Of a stretch of 37,087 bases of DNA, positions 15,190 to 23,654 are shown one piece after another. The stretch's first letter is position 1. Each line of letters begins with the position of its first letter. The DNA comes from Sulfuricaulis sp049587675 (GTDB lineage Bacteria > Pseudomonadota > Gammaproteobacteria > Acidiferrobacterales > Sulfurifustaceae), in contig NZ_JBAVEJ010000306.1 of the NCBI RefSeq assembly GCF_049587675.1, positions 1 through 37,087 of the forward strand. The letters run 5' to 3'. The notes beneath the pieces are model-generated. The model was not told the origin of the DNA. It saw only the letters and a list, made by a program, of their open reading frames with translations, and did no database searches. A program made the position numbers and the translations under genes.

Positions 15190-15555
15190 TTATTCCGCCA
15201 AAAGCGCTACCGTCGTGTCAGCTGTCTGTTTGTTGATATCCAGCTGCACCACACAGTACTCGCTTTCCTCGTTGACGGGCGTGGGGTCGTCGGCACAACT
15301 GCAACCGGCGATAATCGCTGAATAAAAAATCCCGGCTTTAACACGGATACAACCTGAAACCTCGGAAACACCGACAATCATCACGTTGAATTTACCGTCG
15401 ATGACATAGCTGCCGGTCGATAACCCCTGCTGCAGGGGAAGTTGTCCAGCTTCGATCTGTTCAATTTCCTTTTTGAGGACGTCTTTGAAATCGGGCGTTC
15501 CCCAGGCGTTTAATGTTTCAGTCAGTTGGATCATACCGATATCTTGAACTGTCAT
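15190..15555 (-). CDS. Small conserved protein with CSCADDPTP motif
   Basis: About 121 residues. The centre and C-terminus look well conserved: LPLQQGLSTGSYV, a beta-rich stretch (FNVMIVGVSEVSGCIRVKAGIFYSAIIAG), then CSCADDPTPVNEESEYC with a Cys-x-Cys pair and a third cysteine that could bind metal. I believe I have seen this family in beta- and gammaproteobacteria, without known function. Start choice is open: the ATG at 15555 (MTVQDIG) is taken, but a TTG at 15570 and an ATG at 15537 are also in frame and none has a good ribosome site. It lies in a minus-strand series 55 bp before yebC. Confidence 0.65.
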   Translation of the reverse strand: MTVQDIGMIQLTETLNAWGTPDFKDVLKKEIEQIEAGQLPLQQGLSTGSYVIDGKFNVMIVGVSEVSGCIRVKAGIFYSAIIAGCSCADDPTPVNEESEYCVVQLDINKQTADTTVALLAE

Positions 15556-15641
15556 GCCCCCGATCTTCAAGCGACCATGCGGGAACCCTACGCCGTGGCC
15601 AGGCTCCCATGCAAAAGGATGGGAAACTGAATCAAAGGTTT

Positions 15642-16475
15642 CTAGGTCTTGGACGCCGGAAACATCTTGGTGTACTTCATGATCTTGAGCTTGTTGTCCA
15701 CGCTCTTCACCCCGGGAACGTGGCCCACGATCTCGGTAATGTCATGACGCTCCTCGGTGCTGGCGGAGATGCCCTCCAGCCTGACTTTACCGCTGTCAGC
15801 CGTGATCAATATCTTGACGTCGGCAGTCCTGGCATGGGCGCGCAAGGCCGCGCGCACGTGATATTCGAGTGTCAGGTTGGCAAGCTTCGTCTGCGATTCC
15901 GGCGTCTCCTTGAACTCGGGGCGCTTCAGCAGTTCCTTGATCATCTCGACACAGGTCGACACCGACAGGCGCTCGGTGTTGAGCGTGATGTCATACTGCA
16001 TGGGCTCGCCCCAGCCCACGCCGAACTGATGCTGCATGTTGGCGCGGTGCGCCGCGTCGCTGTGACGGATTTCCTCGGCGACCATGTCCTCGTCGTCGGT
16101 GCCGAGCGAATTCATGAGCCACTTGAGGCGCGTCGCGAATGGCGCGCCGACGCGCACGCACGGGATATGCGGGATCGGGCGCAGCACATGCGTGGCGCCC
16201 CAGCCGCGAATGATGACATTGCCCTTGGCCGCCAGTTCGAGGATTTCCTCGACCTTGAACAGCGCCAGGCTGGCTTCGTCGGTGCCCCAGCGCTCGAGCA
16301 GGCCGGCCTTTCCCGTGAGGAAGCGCTGCAGCGCGCTCTTGCGCAAATGCATCTTCTGGGCCACATGATCGATGATCTCGTGGCGCACGATCTCCAGGCC
16401 GAGTTCCTCGGCGAGCTTCTCGGCGACGAATTTTCCCTGCGAACCCATTTCCTGATTCATGGCGATCACCGGCAT
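15642..16475 (-). CDS. Cytidylate-kinase-like protein fused to a BON domain
   Basis: A 277-residue protein with two parts. Residues 1 to about 200 resemble the cytidylate kinase-like family: an N-terminal P-loop-like GSQGK (11-15), EIVRHEIIDHVAQKM, IIRGWGATHVL and DITLNTERLS. Residues about 205-270 form a BON domain (LTLEYHVRAALRAH, VKILITADSGKVRLEG, and IVGHVPGVKSVDNKLKIM), a fold usually found in envelope proteins that bind phospholipid. No signal peptide is seen. A GGAGG site lies 10 nt before the ATG, and the gene follows tctA by 15 bp, so it belongs to the tct operon. The nucleotide substrate and the purpose of the fusion are unknown. Confidence 0.82.
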   Translation of the reverse strand: MPVIAMNQEMGSQGKFVAEKLAEELGLEIVRHEIIDHVAQKMHLRKSALQRFLTGKAGLLERWGTDEASLALFKVEEILELAAKGNVIIRGWGATHVLRPIPHIPCVRVGAPFATRLKWLMNSLGTDDEDMVAEEIRHSDAAHRANMQHQFGVGWGEPMQYDITLNTERLSVSTCVEMIKELLKRPEFKETPESQTKLANLTLEYHVRAALRAHARTADVKILITADSGKVRLEGISASTEERHDITEIVGHVPGVKSVDNKLKIMKYTKMFPASKT

Positions 16476-16490
16476 GACGGACTTTCCTCC

Positions 16491-18017
16491 TTATTCCACC
16501 GGACGGGCTTCGTCCAGATCATTGTTGCCGCGACGCATATGGTGCAACAGCTTCGATATCGCTGGCCAGAACAGCATCAGCATCGCCAGGCCGCAAATGC
16601 TTCCGACCAGGCCGTTCGACCAGAAGATAGAGACCTCGCCGCGTGAAAGCAACATGGACTGGCGGAACGAGCTTTCCGCCATATCGCCGAGCACCAGCGC
16701 CAGCACCATAGGCGCGAGTGGATAATCGAGTTTCTTGAACAGGTAACCGACGACACCGAACACCAGCATCAGCACGACATCCAGCATGGCGTTATTCACC
16801 GTGTAGGCGCCGATCGCGCAGATCACGACGATAATCGGCGCGATGATGGAAAACGGAACGCGCAGGATCGCCGCCCACCAGGGTACCGTGGTCAGCACGA
16901 TGATCAGACCGACAACATTACCGATATACATGCTCGCAATCAGCCCCCACACGAACTCCTTCTGTTCCACGAACAGCAGCGGCCCGGGCTGCAGGCCCCA
17001 GATCAGCAGGCCGCCCAGCAATACCGCCGCGGTCGGGGAGCCCGGGATGCCGAGCGTCAGCATGGGCAGCAACGCGCTGGTGCCGGCGGCATGCGCGGCG
17101 GTTTCCGGCGCGATGACACCCTCGATCTCGCCGGTACCGAATTTTTCGCCGGTTTTGGAGAAACGCTTGGCGATGCCGTAACTCATGAACGACGCCGGCG
17201 TCGCACCGCCCGGGGTGATACCCATCCAGCAGCCGATCATCGTGCCGCGCAGCGCCGTCATCCAGTATTTTGGCAGTTGCGCCCAGGTATGCAAAACGAC
17301 ACGCGGGTTGATGCGCGCGTGCACGCCCTTGAACGCCAGCCCCTCTTCCATGGTGAGCAGGATCTCGCCGATGCCGAACAGACCGATCACCGCGATCAGG
17401 AAGTTGAAACCGCGAAGTAATTCTCCTGTACCGAAGGTCATGCGCAGAGTGCCGGTTACGGTGTCGAGCCCGACCGCCGCGAGCGCGAAACCAAGCATCA
17501 TGGCGGCAATGGTCTTGGCGGGATGGCCCTTGCCGAGACCGACGAAACTGCAGAAGGTGAGCAGTTGTACGGCGAAGAATTCAGGCGGTCCGAACCGCAG
17601 CGAGAATCTTGCCACCATCGGCGCGAGAAATGTGATCATGATCACCGCGACCAAGGCACCGACAAACGATGATGTGAACGCCGCGGTCAATGCCTCACCG
17701 GCGCGGCCGGTCTTGGCCATCGGGTGGCCATCGAAGGTGGTCGCCACCGACCACGGCTCTCCCGGAATATTGAACAGGATGGAAGTGATGGCACCGCCGA
17801 ACAGCGCGCCCCAGTAGATACAGGACAGCATGATGATGGCGCTGGTGGGGGGCATCGTGAATGTGAGCGGCAGCAGGATCGCCACGCCGTTGGCGCCGCC
17901 CAGCCCGGGCAATACGCCGATAAGCACCCCCAGCAGGATGCCGACCAGCATGAATAGCAGATTGTGATACGTGAGCGCGACGCTGAAGCCCTGCATCAGG
18001 CTGTTGAATTCTTCCAC
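16491..18017 (-). CDS. tctA: Tripartite tricarboxylate transporter, large permease TctA
   Basis: A 508-residue, roughly 12-helix membrane protein, the normal TctA length. It imports a carboxylate delivered by the periplasmic TctC, driven by an ion gradient, together with TctB. Family hallmarks include GVLIGVLPGLGGANGVAILLPLTF near residues 29-52, IYWGALFGGAITSILFNIPGEP, and the second half-repeat MGITPGGATPASFMSYGIAKR with TLGIPGSPTAAVLLGG. The start is GTG (MEEFNSL) preceded by GGGGGAGGAG. It lies 108 bp after tctB and 15 bp before the kinase-like/BON gene. The substrate is not deducible from sequence; the surrounding genes suggest a small di- or monocarboxylate. Confidence 0.95.
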   Translation of the reverse strand: MEEFNSLMQGFSVALTYHNLLFMLVGILLGVLIGVLPGLGGANGVAILLPLTFTMPPTSAIIMLSCIYWGALFGGAITSILFNIPGEPWSVATTFDGHPMAKTGRAGEALTAAFTSSFVGALVAVIMITFLAPMVARFSLRFGPPEFFAVQLLTFCSFVGLGKGHPAKTIAAMMLGFALAAVGLDTVTGTLRMTFGTGELLRGFNFLIAVIGLFGIGEILLTMEEGLAFKGVHARINPRVVLHTWAQLPKYWMTALRGTMIGCWMGITPGGATPASFMSYGIAKRFSKTGEKFGTGEIEGVIAPETAAHAAGTSALLPMLTLGIPGSPTAAVLLGGLLIWGLQPGPLLFVEQKEFVWGLIASMYIGNVVGLIIVLTTVPWWAAILRVPFSIIAPIIVVICAIGAYTVNNAMLDVVLMLVFGVVGYLFKKLDYPLAPMVLALVLGDMAESSFRQSMLLSRGEVSIFWSNGLVGSICGLAMLMLFWPAISKLLHHMRRGNNDLDEARPVE

Positions 18018-18125
18018 GCCTCGGTCTCCTCCCCCTTTTTGCGAGTGGCGGTTGCTTGTCCCCGCGCACCCCGGAACACGTTGTGAAAAATGTTATGACA
18101 CCGGTCGCGGCACTTGGCCGCGCCG

Positions 18126-18641
18126 TCAGTAACCGATCAGCGCCTCCAGCGGACCCTTGGGAAGCGGCACCATGAACCAGAGCTCAAACAGCAGGAACAT
18201 GGACACGGGAACGATCAAGCTGACCGGGATGATCTTTATCCACGGGAACCGTCCATGCCAATACATGAACGCGCCGATAAAGATGGTTGACGCGACATAA
18301 ATACCGATGAAATAGATCGCGACAACATAGATCACGGAAGGAATGAATACGGACATCACCAACCAGAGTTTTTTATGGCTGACGAAAACGTGCGCACCGG
18401 TCTTGTCGGCAAACACGGCCCGTAGCAGCGTCCAGGCACTGGAGACACAAAGAAGTATCCCGACATAAAACGGGAAGTAGCCTGCCTGCGGGCCATCGTC
18501 GGCCCAGCCGGCCCCAACGCGCTGGCTGTCGAAAATCACCACCAGGCCGAGCCCGAAGATGATCGCGGCCACTAAGATTTCCACCGTCTTCGTGGAAACA
18601 CCGTGGTGGCTTCCGTCTTCGGTATGATCGTTATCGTGCAT
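18126..18641 (-). CDS. tctB: Tripartite tricarboxylate transporter, small permease TctB
   Basis: A 171-residue membrane protein. The ATG (MHDNDHTEDG) has GAGGAG 6 nt upstream and is preferred over the TTG two codons earlier. A His/Asp-rich cytoplasmic N-terminus leads to four predicted helices at about 20-36, 51-72, 86-110 and 125-160, the normal TctB topology. The tail (PLPKGPLEALIGY) matches the usual C-terminal PLPxGxLE pattern. It lies between tctC, from which an attenuating hairpin separates it, and tctA. Confidence 0.9.
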   Translation of the reverse strand: MHDNDHTEDGSHHGVSTKTVEILVAAIIFGLGLVVIFDSQRVGAGWADDGPQAGYFPFYVGILLCVSSAWTLLRAVFADKTGAHVFVSHKKLWLVMSVFIPSVIYVVAIYFIGIYVASTIFIGAFMYWHGRFPWIKIIPVSLIVPVSMFLLFELWFMVPLPKGPLEALIGY

Positions 18642-18684
18642 TCCCAACTCCTCAGTCGGCCGTCACGCGCCGTGCTGCGCCGGC

Positions 18685-18721
18685 AAAAAACAGGGTGAAG
18701 ACCAGGTTACGATCTTCACCC
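18685..18721 (-). terminator. Attenuating terminator between tctC and tctB
   Basis: On the minus strand GGGTGAAGA and TCTTCACCC form a perfect 9-bp stem with an 11-nt loop, followed by TG and six T residues. It lies 57 bp after the tctC stop and 44 bp before the tctB start. Partial termination here would give more binding protein than permease, as is common in such operons. Confidence 0.8.
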
Positions 18722-18777
18722 CGTTCTGTCGGTTGCCAGATGCAAATGCCGCGGCCCGCGTGACAACGGGCCCCGCA

Positions 18778-19803
18778 CTACTTGGCGAGGAACCCGGCAT
18801 CCTTCATCAATGTTTTATGCGTATCCTCAGCCTTCTGCACCCAGTCGGCGTATTCCTTGCCACTCATGAAACTCTGGTTGAACGCGCCCTTTTCCATGAA
18901 CTCTTTCCATTCCGGCAGCTCGCGCATCTTTTTGAACAGATTGACGTAGTAGCTCACCTGATCCTGAGTGACGCCACCGGGCATGAAGACTCCGCGCAGC
19001 ATCAGGTAATCGACATCCACGCCCGATTCCTTGCAGGTGGGGATATCGTGCCACGACATGGTGTCGGTAACCTTTTCATTGTACGGCATGCGTTGATTGT
19101 CGAATACGCACAGCGGACGCAGCTTGCCGGCGCGCCAGTGGGCCACGGCCTCGATAGGATTGTTCACGGTGGAATCGACGTGATTGCCGACCAGTTGCAC
19201 CGCCACGTCGCCGCCGCCCTTGAACGGCACGTAGGTGAATTTCTTGCCGGTGAACTTGTCGAGCGCGACCGTGATGATCTGGTCTTCCTGCTTCGAACCG
19301 GTGCCAGCCATCTTGAACTGGTTATCGTTGCCGGCCTTCACCGCGGCCAGGTAGTCCTTGGCGGTCTTGTACGGAGAGTCGGCATTGACCCAGAGCACAA
19401 ACTCGTCGAGCGCAAGCATTGAAACCGGCGTGAGGTCTTTCCAGTTGAACGGAATGCCGGTCGCGAGCGGGGTGGTGAAGAGGTTGCTCAGGGTGATGAT
19501 GAGCTTGTGCGGATCGCCCTTGCTGTCTTTGACATAAAGGAAACCCTCGCCGCCGGCGCCGCCCGACTTGTTCACCACCACCATCGGCTGCTTCATCAGA
19601 TTATGCTTCGCGACCAAGCCCTGGGCAAAGCGCGCCATCTGGTCGGCGCCGCCACCGGTACCGGCGGGAATGATAAATTCAACCGGCTTGGTGGGCTCCC
19701 ACGCCATGACCGATATCGGAGTTGACAATCCCAGCATGGCCATGCCGGCGACAGCCGTCCTGACAAAATTGTTACGCAATTTTCCTGCAGTAGTGTGTTG
19801 CAT
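18778..19803 (-). CDS. tctC: Tripartite tricarboxylate transporter, binding protein TctC (Bug type)
   Basis: A 341-residue periplasmic solute-binding protein. The ATG of MQHTTAGK has GGAGG 6 nt upstream; the longer reading from 19863 is rejected. Residues 1-34 are a signal peptide ending ISVMA before WEPTKPV. The family features are VEFIIPAGTGGGADQMAR (about 41-58), MVVVNKSGGAGGEGFLY, and a domain-2 segment FTYVPFKGGGDVAVQLVGNHVD that normally holds the ligand carboxylate. It captures a carboxylate and delivers it to TctAB. Bug proteins bind many acids, so the neighbouring glyoxylate genes suggest but do not prove a C2-C4 acid. It begins the tctCBA series. Confidence 0.93.
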   Translation of the reverse strand: MQHTTAGKLRNNFVRTAVAGMAMLGLSTPISVMAWEPTKPVEFIIPAGTGGGADQMARFAQGLVAKHNLMKQPMVVVNKSGGAGGEGFLYVKDSKGDPHKLIITLSNLFTTPLATGIPFNWKDLTPVSMLALDEFVLWVNADSPYKTAKDYLAAVKAGNDNQFKMAGTGSKQEDQIITVALDKFTGKKFTYVPFKGGGDVAVQLVGNHVDSTVNNPIEAVAHWRAGKLRPLCVFDNQRMPYNEKVTDTMSWHDIPTCKESGVDVDYLMLRGVFMPGGVTQDQVSYYVNLFKKMRELPEWKEFMEKGAFNQSFMSGKEYADWVQKAEDTHKTLMKDAGFLAK

Positions 19804-20192
19804 TAAGCCTCCTAGTCCATTAATTACGAAGATTATATCGTCGTTATTTTTCGCCGCATCCACACGGCAAACATCCGCGGTAATACAAAATCCGAAGACG
19901 ATTACCTGGCGGCAGGAACCTGGCTCATCCGGAATCTTCCGGCGATCTGGTTGAACAAGGGATGAATTATTGTCGCTAATCCAGGGTCCCGGTACTCAAT
20001 GTAACGGGGGAAGTCGCGCAACTCAAGAACATTGAGTGCGCCAATGAAACGTATTTTACCTGGTGAAAATGGCGAGGTGCCGGTCGTGGCTGAACGGAAA
20101 CAGTCGAAGAATCGTGGCCCGGGGACAGCGTAAACCCCGGTGCATCGCACTAAATGCATAAAGCGGAACCGGCGAACGGCCGGGGGTTTCGA
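19804..20192 (-). other. Non-coding region upstream of tctC
   Basis: Nearly 390 bp without a supported gene. An 85-codon open frame (19902-20159, minus strand) starts at ATG, but it has no good ribosome site and no recognisable motif. The interval should contain the tctC promoter; I could not pick convincing -35/-10 boxes. Confidence 0.4.
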
Positions 20193-20390
20193 TTACGCCC
20201 GTGCCCGCGCTATTTTTCGGAAAGAGTAAGAAAGTCTGGTCCTGAGCACTGCGCGCAACGCGGATTTTTTGTGGGAGGGAAACACGGTTCCGGCCAGGGA
20301 GTCGCGCAGAACCACCCAAGCCCCCCACGCAAGCCCGGCCACGCTGATGACTTCGCCCAAGAAAAACAGATTATCTAATAGAAGCTTCAT
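20193..20390 (-). CDS. Possible small membrane protein
   Basis: A 65-residue open frame starting at ATG (MKLLLDNLFF) with AAGG 7 nt upstream. One hydrophobic helix (about residues 5-30, FFLGEVISVAGLAWGAWVVL) is followed by a strongly basic tail (HKKSALRAVLRTRLSYSFRK), consistent with a single-pass inner-membrane protein with its C-terminus in the cytoplasm. No homolog is recognised. It lies alone between glcF and tctC on the same strand. The 215 bp between it and glcF show no other gene. Confidence 0.4.
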   Translation of the reverse strand: MKLLLDNLFFLGEVISVAGLAWGAWVVLRDSLAGTVFPSHKKSALRAVLRTRLSYSFRKIARARA

Positions 20391-20605
20391 GATCATGCCT
20401 TGAAGAATTAAATATTCAGGATATCCCCGCACCACATCTATATAGATCATATGCGGGCCCGATGAATTATTTGCAAGGACTATACCAAGTATGGCGATAA
20501 CAACTCATTGATTTTCGTCAAGTTTTTTGGGGGAATTTGAATTTGAATTGTCGTTTACCGGCAAAATCCGCCGGATAGTCGCACTCAGGCCGGGTATCTA
20601 AAGAT

Positions 20606-21829
20606 TCAGCGGGGGGTGTTAGCGTCCACTACCTCGATCCAATGGCGCACCGGCAGCGTCGTCCCGGTTTGGATGTGCGCCAGACAGCCGATATTAGCCG
20701 TGACGATGGTGTCGGGTCTGCCAGACTCGAGTGCGGTCACCTTGTTTCTGAGCAACTGCTGCGACAGATGCTTTTGCAGAATCGAATAGGTTCCCGCTGA
20801 GCCACAGCAGAGATGCGCATCCGGCACCGCAACCAGCGTAAAGCCGGCGTCGCGCAGGATTTTTTCTACCACCCCGTTCAGCTTCTGACCGTGTTGCAGC
20901 GAGCATGGGCAATGGAAGGCGATTTTGAGTTCCGGCTTCGCGCCGCTCCCGAGCTTCGACAGGTCCTCGTTCATCAGAATTTCGCTGATGTCTTTGGTCA
21001 GATCGGATATACGCCTGGCTCTGGCGGCATAAGCGGGGTCATGTTCGAGCAGATGAAAGTATTCCTTCACGTGCGAGCCGCAACCACTCGCGGTCATGAC
21101 AATGGCCTCGACGCCGGATTCGATATACGGCCACCAGGCGTCGATGTTGCGGCGGGCGAAATCGAGGCCCTGCTCCTTGCCCGAGGTGTGGTGGCTCGCC
21201 GCCCCGCAACAACCGGCACCGGATGCCGCGATCAGACGTATGCCGAGCCGGTCCAGGACGCGCGCGGCGGCGGCATTGATGTTCGGCGAAATCGCAGGCT
21301 GGGCGCAGCCTTCGAGCACAAGCATCTGACGCGCGTGCACCGTCGTTGGCCACGGGGCCGCTGTCTGGCGTGGGGGCACGGAACGCTTCAGGAAGGATGG
21401 CAGCAACGGACGGAACAGTTGTCCCAGCCGCAGCAACGGCGTGAAACGCGCTGGATAAGGAATAATGGCCCGCAACATCCAACGAATAAACCGGTCGAGC
21501 CGGGTTCGTTCTATTCTCTGTTCGGCAATATCGCGTCCGACATCCAGCAGCTTGTGATACTGCACGCCCGAGGGACAGGTGGTCTCGCAATTTCGGCAGG
21601 TGAGGCAGCGGTCGAGATGCGTCAGCGTGTGGCGCGTGACCGCCGCGCCTTCGAGCATCTGCTTGATGAGGTAGATACGCCCTCGCGGGCCGTCGAGTTC
21701 GTCGCCGAGCAACTGGTAGGTCGGACAGGTGGCATTGCACATGCCGCAATGCACGCAGGTGCGCAGGACGGCGTCGGCCTCAATGCCCTGCGGTGTGTGG
21801 CGGATGGAACTGGCTAGGGCTGTCTGCAT
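20606..21829 (-). CDS. glcF: Glycolate oxidase iron-sulfur subunit GlcF
   Basis: A 407-residue protein of the normal GlcF size. Two ferredoxin-type [4Fe-4S] motifs are complete: C25, C28, C31, C35 (CVHCGMCNATCP) and C75, C78, C81, C85 (CLTCRNCETTCP). Two CCG-type cysteine-rich domains follow, with GAGCCGAASHH and LCCGSAGTYS plus SGCGSHVKEY and HCPCSLQHGQ. It transfers electrons from the GlcD/GlcE flavins to the quinone pool at the membrane. It is not beside glcDE (4.2-6.9 kb, plus strand) but follows glxR, 90 bp away on the minus strand, so it is probably expressed with gcl-hyi-glxR. No clear ribosome site precedes the ATG. Confidence 0.94.
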   Translation of the reverse strand: MQTALASSIRHTPQGIEADAVLRTCVHCGMCNATCPTYQLLGDELDGPRGRIYLIKQMLEGAAVTRHTLTHLDRCLTCRNCETTCPSGVQYHKLLDVGRDIAEQRIERTRLDRFIRWMLRAIIPYPARFTPLLRLGQLFRPLLPSFLKRSVPPRQTAAPWPTTVHARQMLVLEGCAQPAISPNINAAAARVLDRLGIRLIAASGAGCCGAASHHTSGKEQGLDFARRNIDAWWPYIESGVEAIVMTASGCGSHVKEYFHLLEHDPAYAARARRISDLTKDISEILMNEDLSKLGSGAKPELKIAFHCPCSLQHGQKLNGVVEKILRDAGFTLVAVPDAHLCCGSAGTYSILQKHLSQQLLRNKVTALESGRPDTIVTANIGCLAHIQTGTTLPVRHWIEVVDANTPR

Positions 21830-21919
21830 GGTGCGCGTATGGCTTCGGCCTGCCTGATGCGAATGCAGCCGCCACGATACCCTAAATCACGGTGGAAGTT
21901 CTATTCCATCCGGTGTGGC

Positions 21920-22798
21920 TTATTTGATTTCGTGCTTGGCCAGCATTTCCAGCGCACGCACCATGGCCGAATGATCCCAGGCGCTGCCGCCATTCGCGGC
22001 GCAGGCGTTGAACAGCTCCTGGCAGGTGGCCGTGTTCGGCAAACTGATCTGGAGCGCGCGCGCGCCGGACAAGGCCAGGTTCAGGTCCTTCTGGTGCAGT
22101 TCGATGCGGAAGCCGGGATCGAAGGTGCGCTTGATCATGCGCTCGCCATGCACTTCCAGGATTTTCGACGAGGCGAATCCGCCCATGAGAGCCTGGCGCA
22201 CCTTGGCCGGATCGGCGCCGGCCTTGGAGGCGAACAGCAGCGCTTCGCCCACCGCCTCGATGGTCAACGCGACAATGATCTGGTTGGCCACTTTGCAGGT
22301 CTGGCCGTCGCCGTTGCCGCCCACCAGCGTGATGTTCTTGCCCATCAGCTCGAACAGCGGCTTGACCTTGTCGAAGGTCGGCTGATTGCCGCCGCACATG
22401 ATGGTCAGCGTGGCGTTCTTGGCGCCGACTTCGCCGCCGGACACCGGCGCGTCTATGTATTCGCAACCGAGCTGGTTGATCTTGGCGGCGAATTTCTTGG
22501 TTTCGAGCGGCGCAATTGAACTCATGTCCACCACAATCTTGCCCTTGGAGAGACCTTCGGCCACGCCGTCCTTGCCGAACAAGGCGGCATCGACGTGCGG
22601 GGTATCGGGCACCATGGTGATGATGATTTCGGCATTCTTGGCGACCTCCTTCGAGGACTGGCAGGCAATGCCTTTGTCGCCGATCAGATCCGGAGGAATG
22701 CTTGGGATATTGTAGAGATAGAGTGTGTGGCCGCCCTTCATCAGGTTATGGGCCATGGGGCGACCCATGATTCCGAGACCGACAAATCCGATTTTCAT
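21920..22798 (-). CDS. glxR: Tartronate semialdehyde reductase
   Basis: A 292-residue beta-hydroxyacid dehydrogenase. It reduces tartronate semialdehyde, the product of Gcl, to D-glycerate with NAD(P)H. The nucleotide motif GLGIMG is at 7-12, the substrate-binding signature DAPVSGGEVGA starts at 116, and the catalytic lysine is K169 in CKVANQIIVA. The C-terminal RIELHQKDLNLAL helix is typical of GlxR/GarR. The ATG has AGGAG upstream. The gene starts 18 bp after the hyi stop, so they form one message. GarR-type use in the glucarate pathway is the alternative name, but the gcl-hyi context favours GlxR. Confidence 0.94.
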   Translation of the reverse strand: MKIGFVGLGIMGRPMAHNLMKGGHTLYLYNIPSIPPDLIGDKGIACQSSKEVAKNAEIIITMVPDTPHVDAALFGKDGVAEGLSKGKIVVDMSSIAPLETKKFAAKINQLGCEYIDAPVSGGEVGAKNATLTIMCGGNQPTFDKVKPLFELMGKNITLVGGNGDGQTCKVANQIIVALTIEAVGEALLFASKAGADPAKVRQALMGGFASSKILEVHGERMIKRTFDPGFRIELHQKDLNLALSGARALQISLPNTATCQELFNACAANGGSAWDHSAMVRALEMLAKHEIK

Positions 22799-22816
22799 GA
22801 CAGTTCTCCTAATAGA

Positions 22817-23602
22817 TTATTTTTGCGACAGATACGCCGCGGCCCAACCGAGTCCCGCGACGGTCGTGGCGGCCGGTTTGTATTCACAGCCGATCCAGTC
22901 GTCATAACCAATCTGGTCAATATGCCTGAACAGGAATGGATAATTGATTTCACCGGTGCCGGGCTCGTTGCGTCCCGGGTTGTCCGCGATCTGGATGTGG
23001 CGGATGCGGGAAATATTTTTCTTCAGGCTCGCCGCGAGTTCGCCCTCCATGCGCTGCATGTGATAGACGTCGTATTGCAGGAACAGGTTGTCCGATCCCA
23101 CCTCGTCCATGATCTCCAACGCCTGGGCGGTGCGTGATAAATAGAAGCCGGGTATATCAAAGGTGTTGATCGGTTCGATCAGGAGCCTGATACCGGCGGC
23201 CTTGAGCTTTCCAGCGGCGAATTTCAGGTTTTCGACAAACGTCTTGCGCAGCTGATCCGACTTGGCGTCGTTGGGCGCGATCCCGGCCAGGCAGTTGACC
23301 TGCCTGCACCCGAGCGCGGTGGCGTAGTCGATAGCCTTGCCAACGCCGTCCTGGAATTCACCGACGCGTGCCGGCTGGCAGGCATTGCCGCGGTCGCCAG
23401 CACCCCAATTGCCGGCGGGCAGATTGTGCAGCACCTGGGTCAGCTTGAGCGTCTTGAGTTTGTCCACCAGCTGATTCTTGTCGTTGGCATAGGGAAACAG
23501 ATATTCGACGCCGCGGAATCCGGCCTTGGCGGCGGCGTCGAAGCGGTCCATGAAATCGACCTCGTTGAACAGCATGGTCAGGTTGGCGGCAAACTTGGGC
23601 AT
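22817..23602 (-). CDS. hyi: Hydroxypyruvate isomerase
   Basis: A 261-residue TIM-barrel enzyme that interconverts hydroxypyruvate and tartronate semialdehyde. The two catalytic glutamates fall at E143 (LLIEPINT) and E240 (GCEYKPA), the same numbers as in E. coli Hyi. Conserved segments also include FAANLTMLF at the N-terminus, HNLPAGNWGAGDRG (59-72) and QYDVYHMQRMEG. A GAGG site precedes the ATG. It is co-directional with gcl upstream but separated by 277 bp holding a palindromic array, while glxR follows after only 18 bp. Confidence 0.94.
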   Translation of the reverse strand: MPKFAANLTMLFNEVDFMDRFDAAAKAGFRGVEYLFPYANDKNQLVDKLKTLKLTQVLHNLPAGNWGAGDRGNACQPARVGEFQDGVGKAIDYATALGCRQVNCLAGIAPNDAKSDQLRKTFVENLKFAAGKLKAAGIRLLIEPINTFDIPGFYLSRTAQALEIMDEVGSDNLFLQYDVYHMQRMEGELAASLKKNISRIRHIQIADNPGRNEPGTGEINYPFLFRHIDQIGYDDWIGCEYKPAATTVAGLGWAAAYLSQK

Positions 23603-23654
23603 CTTTGATCCTCAAAGTGAATTTGAACGCCCGTCGTGGCGGGACCCGCCGCGA

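Noticed and set aside
19902..20159. An 85-codon minus-strand open frame upstream of tctC
   Set aside because: No ribosome site, no signal peptide and no motif; kept only as a comment on the non-coding region.
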